The position numbers and the translations under genes are program-made. Shown here one piece after another: positions 60,671 through 64,000 of a DNA stretch of 64,000 nt (positions are counted from its first letter, which is position 1; each line of letters opens with the position of its first letter). The DNA is from an uncultured Cohaesibacter sp. (lineage in GTDB: Bacteria > Pseudomonadota > Alphaproteobacteria > Rhizobiales > Cohaesibacteraceae). The stretch covers positions 2,586,001 to 2,650,000 of the forward strand of contig NZ_OY762905.1 of NCBI RefSeq assembly GCF_963666525.1. Direction: 5' to 3'. The notes under the pieces were generated by a model. That model had not been told where the DNA came from, ran no database searches, and worked only from the letters and a program-made list of their open reading frames with translations.

Positions 60671-62791
60671 CTACCCGGCTCTTGCCAGAAGCGGGGCAAG
60701 AGCGTCGTCAGTCGTAACCGGATGTCTGGTCCCGGCGGTGGTTGCCCTTTCCGATGCGACCAGCTTGTCGAGGCTGCCCGTATCCAGCAGGCTCTCCAAT
60801 GAGGAAGGCCGACCAAGCAGATAGCCCTGACCCTCGTCGCAGCCCTCATCGCGCAGAATGGCCATCTGTTCTTCGGTTTCGATGCCTTCTGCCAGCACCG
60901 GGATCGAAAGGCTTTTGCCCAGTGCCAGAACCGCCCGCACGATGGCGAGAGACGACCTGTCCTTGTTGATGTCGTCAACGAAGCTCTTGTCCAGCTTGAT
61001 CTTGTCAAAGGGAAAGGTTCTGAGAATCTCCAGGGACGAATAGCCCGTGCCGAAATCATCCAGTGCAATGCCAACACCAAGAGCCTTGACCTGCAGCATG
61101 ATATCGAGGGATCTGGCCGTGTCCTTGACAAGGGCCGTTTCCGTGAGCTCCAGCTCGAGGCGGCTCGGGTTGAGACCTGTCAGGGCAAGTACATCCTCGA
61201 CATATTGAGGCAGATGGGGATCCATGAATTGCACAGCAGAAACGTTGACCGCCACCCGATAGGGCGGATCCCAGCTTGCGGCATCCACACAGGCGCGCTT
61301 CAGCACCCAAAGGCCAAGCGCCGAGATCAGGCCGTTTTCTTCCGCTACCGGAATGAAAAGCGCAGGCGAGATGGGGCCAAGGTCAGGATGGGTCCAGCGC
61401 AACAGTGCCTCGAAGCCATGGATGTCCCGTTCCGGCCCCATGGATTTCTGCACCTGATAGTGCAACTGTAGCTCGTCATTATCCAGCGCCCGACGGAGGT
61501 CGTCTGCCATCTTGCGTTTCTTGCGCATGTCTGCGCCGATTTCGGCATCGTAAAAGCAGAGCTTGCTCATGAAGGAGCACTTGGCGTGATACATCGCCAG
61601 ATTGGCATTGTTGACCAGCTCGCTCGAGGTTTCTCCGTCGTCTGGCCAGATTGCCGCTCCCAAGCTGGCACCGACCTCATTTCTGACACCATCGATATCG
61701 ATGGGTTGGGCAATCTCGAAGGCGAGGCGTTCAGCGAAAGAGGCGATGGTGCTCTTTTCGTGGAAGAATTTCACCGCTGCAAATTCATCGCCGCCAATGC
61801 GCGCAACAAACTCATCCTCCCGGAGAATGGTTTTCATCCTGCCTGCCAGCGTGTGCAACGTGAAGTCGCCCGCCGCATGGCCCAGCCGATCGTTGATTTC
61901 CTTGAAGCGGTTGAGGTCTATGCCAAGAATTGCGACCTTGACCCCATAATGCTCAGCGCTTTCAATGGCGCTGTTCACGTAGCGTTTGAAACCTTCCCGG
62001 TTGGGAATGCCGGTCAGGACATCGTGGCTGGTCAGGTGATGCAATTCTTCCCTGGAATGCGAGCGCACCCGTGAGTCGATGAGATGGCTGGTCAGGCCAG
62101 CGCCAAGTATGATCAGCGTGACAAGCGCAATGGCCATTGCCAGCGAGATCATGGCACTGGCATCAATATCCGGAAACGACGTGGTCATCGGCGTGACCGT
62201 GAAGGCGGCCATGCCGGTAAAGTGCAATCCGACGATGCTCAGCACCATGGTCATGACGGCCGACAGAAAGCGCAACTTTCCGATGGCTGGTTTCCAGATG
62301 AGGGTGCTGAAGAACATCGACAGGGCGACGGAGATGAGGATCGAGGCCCAGATGAGGCCCATGTCCCAGGTGAGAAGCCCCACGATGCGATAGGCAAACA
62401 TGCCGGTGTAATGCATGGTCGCAAAGGTCAGGCCGACAAAGGCGCCGCCGATCACAGTCCGGATGGGGCTTTGTCGGAAGCCGGAAAGGCAGAAGCTGCC
62501 AAGCAGTCCGGCGATAGCGATCACCAGCGAAAGGATGGTCAGAGCCGGATCAAAGGATATCGCCGCCTTGGGTTTGTAGGCCAGCATGGCAACAAAATGC
62601 GTCGCCCAGACACTGCCGCCACCTGACACCGCTGCCAGAAAGAACCAGCCAAAATGGTGGCCGAACTCGGATTCGACGGCATGGCGCACAAGGCGCAAGG
62701 TGACAAGGGAACCGATGATGCAAAGCAGAGCTGCAAGAGCGACGAGCAGAAGATCATGTTCGGTGTAGATACAGCTCAGAACTGTCAACAT
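60671..62791 (-). CDS. MHYT-GGDEF-EAL membrane protein (c-di-GMP turnover)
   Basis: 706 residues. The N-terminal ~235 residues form a seven-helix MHYT sensor with repeated metal-binding motifs (WATHFVAMLAY, ATMHYTGMFAY, GLHFTGMAAF), thought to bind copper and sense a diatomic gas. The GGDEF domain is intact (RIGGDEFAAV). The EAL domain is intact (GFEALLRWTHPDLGPISP, LELTETALV, IALDDFGTGYSSL, KIKLDKSFV, AEGIETEEQ, GYLLGRP). Both activities are possible, and the net direction cannot be predicted. It converges with the M20 gene. Confidence 0.95.
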   Translation of the reverse strand: MLTVLSCIYTEHDLLLVALAALLCIIGSLVTLRLVRHAVESEFGHHFGWFFLAAVSGGGSVWATHFVAMLAYKPKAAISFDPALTILSLVIAIAGLLGSFCLSGFRQSPIRTVIGGAFVGLTFATMHYTGMFAYRIVGLLTWDMGLIWASILISVALSMFFSTLIWKPAIGKLRFLSAVMTMVLSIVGLHFTGMAAFTVTPMTTSFPDIDASAMISLAMAIALVTLIILGAGLTSHLIDSRVRSHSREELHHLTSHDVLTGIPNREGFKRYVNSAIESAEHYGVKVAILGIDLNRFKEINDRLGHAAGDFTLHTLAGRMKTILREDEFVARIGGDEFAAVKFFHEKSTIASFAERLAFEIAQPIDIDGVRNEVGASLGAAIWPDDGETSSELVNNANLAMYHAKCSFMSKLCFYDAEIGADMRKKRKMADDLRRALDNDELQLHYQVQKSMGPERDIHGFEALLRWTHPDLGPISPALFIPVAEENGLISALGLWVLKRACVDAASWDPPYRVAVNVSAVQFMDPHLPQYVEDVLALTGLNPSRLELELTETALVKDTARSLDIMLQVKALGVGIALDDFGTGYSSLEILRTFPFDKIKLDKSFVDDINKDRSSLAIVRAVLALGKSLSIPVLAEGIETEEQMAILRDEGCDEGQGYLLGRPSSLESLLDTGSLDKLVASERATTAGTRHPVTTDDALAPLLARAG

Positions 62792-63275
62792 TCAGATAGG
62801 TTCCGGAAACGTAGGTTTGATTTACATCAATAACTTCCAATACTTACTTTTCCATTGATCCGGGCGAAATATTTGTAACAGCGTTATCGGGATGTAAATA
62901 TTTCTTTGTTACACGCCATAATTTTGAAAATTAATGACGATAAATAATGGTTGCATGTCAGGCTGGGGGGATTGGAGCAGCTGGGAGCGGCGGTAGCGGG
63001 GAGAACATGGAAGGCGCACGGCGTTTTGGGGCAAAGCCGGAGATCTGTCTCATTTGAGCCATTGGGCATCGCAGGTGAAGGGCAGGCTGCCTTGCACCAG
63101 ATGCTGTCCGCGCACAAGTGCGGAAACAAAAAAAAGCGGGCTGGACCCACTTGCATTCTTTTTATCAATTTTTTGGAAGGCGGTTGTCTCTTCCCGCCCG
63201 GACGCTTCTCTGAAGCAATGAAAAAGTACTTTTCAGTATTTTATCTTCATCTGGCTTCGAGAAGCCTCGTGGCTA
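62792..63275. other. Intergenic region upstream of the MHYT gene
   Basis: About 480 bp. The left part is AT-rich (62815-62950) and fits the promoter of the leftward MHYT gene. A plus-strand frame (62951-63400) and an opposite one (62884-63168) have no ribosome site or recognisable content and were not called. Confidence 0.45.
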
Positions 63276-63410
63276 TTAGTCACGAGGATCGGAGATCGAG
63301 CCAAGCATTGCGTCAATGCCGTGTGCGGAGATGTATTCGTCTACAAAACGCTGAGCCTGTTCTTCACGAGCAGATACAACTTTTTCGAATGCGCGGTTAA
63401 AGAAGTTCAT
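63276..63410 (-). CDS. 44-residue acidic/basic helical protein
   Basis: Reads MNFFNRAFEKVVSAREEQAQ, then RFVDEYISAHGIDAM, ending ISDPRD. AAAGGAAATAAA precedes the ATG, and the codons (GTT, GTA, TCT, GCT, CGT, GAA) are those of highly expressed genes, unlike the flanking non-coding DNA. The charged helix with AREEQAQRFV resembles small DUF1127-type and related proteins of Hyphomicrobiales, but I cannot assign it. The stop codon lies in the loop of a 7-bp hairpin (CCTCGTG 63265-63271 with CACGAGG 63281-63287), overlapped by a second hairpin at 63253-63266. Confidence 0.7.
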   Translation of the reverse strand: MNFFNRAFEKVVSAREEQAQRFVDEYISAHGIDAMLGSISDPRD

Positions 63411-63621
63411 TTTATTTCCTTTCAACTGTCTGGCTTGTTTCTTTCTTTCTTATGCCCGGACTATGCTCCTCTTCGAGCTATCTGAAAAGAACTGATACCT
63501 CAAGACAGTCATGCGATTTGTGCATGTCGAGGCATTTAGCATCCCGATCTGCGCAATGGTCCAGAATTATGGAAGTCGAAATTTGAGGAAACCATAAATT
63601 ATTTCAGATACTTGATATTGG

Positions 63622-63637
63622 TATGCAAATTTGCATA
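63622..63637. promoter_or_regulatory. 16-bp perfect palindrome TATGCAAATTTGCATA
   Basis: Perfect two-fold symmetric sequence directly before a strong AAGGAGG ribosome site. It is a good candidate operator for the gene(s) starting at 63654. No second copy was noticed in the window. Confidence 0.5.
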
Positions 63638-63653
63638 GAAAGGAGGCTTAGTT

Positions 63654-63775
63654 ATGCGTGCTAAATTTCAAAGAATTCATGCGAAGAGATAATGGCAATT
63701 CAAACCGATTTTCTGCAAGAATTGGGGGACGTTTCTGACGCGGGGAGGAGGAAACTGTGTCCAGATTGTCGTTAA
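63654..63775 (+). other. Two short overlapping leader frames upstream of a secreted protein gene
   Basis: A 12-codon frame (MRAKFQRIHAKR, 63654-63692) has a near-perfect AGAAAGGAGG site. Its TAA overlaps an ATG (TAATG) that opens a 27-codon frame (63692-63775: MAIQTDFLQELGDVSD, ending LCPDCR). That second frame runs across the GTG start of the next gene in a different phase. They may be translated leaders; the first is rich in basic residues. Confidence 0.35.
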
Positions 63776-64000
63776 GAGCAGTCCTGTTGGCAACGGCAGC
63801 CGGTCTGTGCCTTACGGTGCCGGCAAGCGAGGCTTCGGCGCCGGTCAAACGCGTGATCGTGGGGTGCGTGTTGCAAGGCAAATTCATCAGCCACAATGGC
63901 TTTCATATCAGGGTGCGGGCGCGCGGCAGCGCTGTGGACCTGTTGCCCTACGAGGGTATGGAACTCCGCTATACCGGCATGCTTTTGCCCGGTGACCGGT
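63757..64000 (+). CDS. Secreted protein of unknown function (5' part only)
   Basis: 81 residues visible. GTG start with GGGGAGGAGGAAACT upstream. An N-terminal signal peptide (about residues 8-27) ends near SEASAP. The mature part begins VKRVIVGCVLQGKFISHNGF and continues through a beta-rich, charged stretch. I do not recognise the family. The gene runs off the window end. Confidence 0.7.
   Translation, partial: MSRLSLRAVLLATAAGLCLTVPASEASAPVKRVIVGCVLQGKFISHNGFHIRVRARGSAVDLLPYEGMELRYTGMLLPGDR

Noticed and set aside
62884-63400. Two overlapping opposite frames of 94 and 149 codons
   Set aside because: No ribosome sites or domains; the plus-strand frame is partly antisense to the better supported 44-residue gene.
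1-64000. CRISPR array, riboswitch or rRNA genes
   Set aside because: No direct-repeat/spacer pattern, no recognisable riboswitch consensus (for example SAM, TPP or cobalamin elements) and no rRNA sequence were noticed.

Overview
The window reads as chromosome of a heterotrophic alphaproteobacterium, most likely of the Hyphomicrobiales. The reasons are the typical lepA, msrA and mepA genes, the number of TRAP and peptide/branched-chain amino-acid ABC systems, and a rhizobial-type heme locus (hemP, hmuR, hmuTUV and a HmuQ/HmuD-like monooxygenase). A marine genus such as Cohaesibacter would fit, but that is an inference from the style of the gene content and not a proof. No phage, insertion sequence or CRISPR array was seen.

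Region by region. 1-8.6 kb is ordinary housekeeping: a truncated Lrp regulator, an orphan TakP-like TRAP binding protein, lepA, a receiver-GGDEF protein, a lipoprotein, mepA, msrA, a small membrane protein and tRNA-Ser(GGA). 8.6-12.1 kb is a decayed, rearranged patch: an internal fragment of a short-chain dehydrogenase fused to the 3' end of a gluconokinase gene, a gluconate-5-dehydrogenase gene without its Rossmann N-terminus, and a broken MerR gene, followed by small secreted proteins. 12.3-18.8 kb carries a SulP permease, a pair of secreted proteins (Cys-rich; NADase-type glycan-binding) and a CHASE4-GGDEF-EAL protein.

19.1-35.1 kb is the most interesting block. A minus-strand operon encodes a peptide-type ABC transporter (binding protein, two permeases), a second binding-protein-like polypeptide without a signal peptide, a VOC protein and an NTPase/FGE-like fusion. 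A divergent plus-strand operon encodes the fused ABC ATPase, a hydantoin-type racemase, a cyclic amidohydrolase, a DapA-family lyase, an SDR, a PatB/MalY-type C-S lyase and a GntR regulator, with a sulfurtransferase between the two arms. The same 11-bp sequence lies in inverse orientation upstream of both arms, as expected for one regulon. I infer uptake and breakdown of a cyclic, probably sulfur-containing, amide; three of its enzymes lack canonical active-site residues.

35.3-44.2 kb holds two complete TRAP transporters around a TetR regulator and a prolidase-like amidohydrolase, with matching 6-6-6 inverted repeats at both divergent promoters. 44.3-51.1 kb is a full heme-uptake locus, including a 50-codon ORF that overlaps hutX and a shared palindromic element at both divergent promoters. 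52.1-60.5 kb is a branched-chain-type ABC operon bracketed by two members of the L-2-amino-thiazoline-4-carboxylate hydrolase family, with an FAD oxidase and an M20 amidohydrolase: a second candidate catabolic system. The window ends with an MHYT-GGDEF-EAL protein, a 44-residue protein and the start of a secreted protein.

Recurring themes are c-di-GMP turnover (three proteins) and solute uptake, with a strong stem-loop directly after each of the four operon-linked binding-protein genes.
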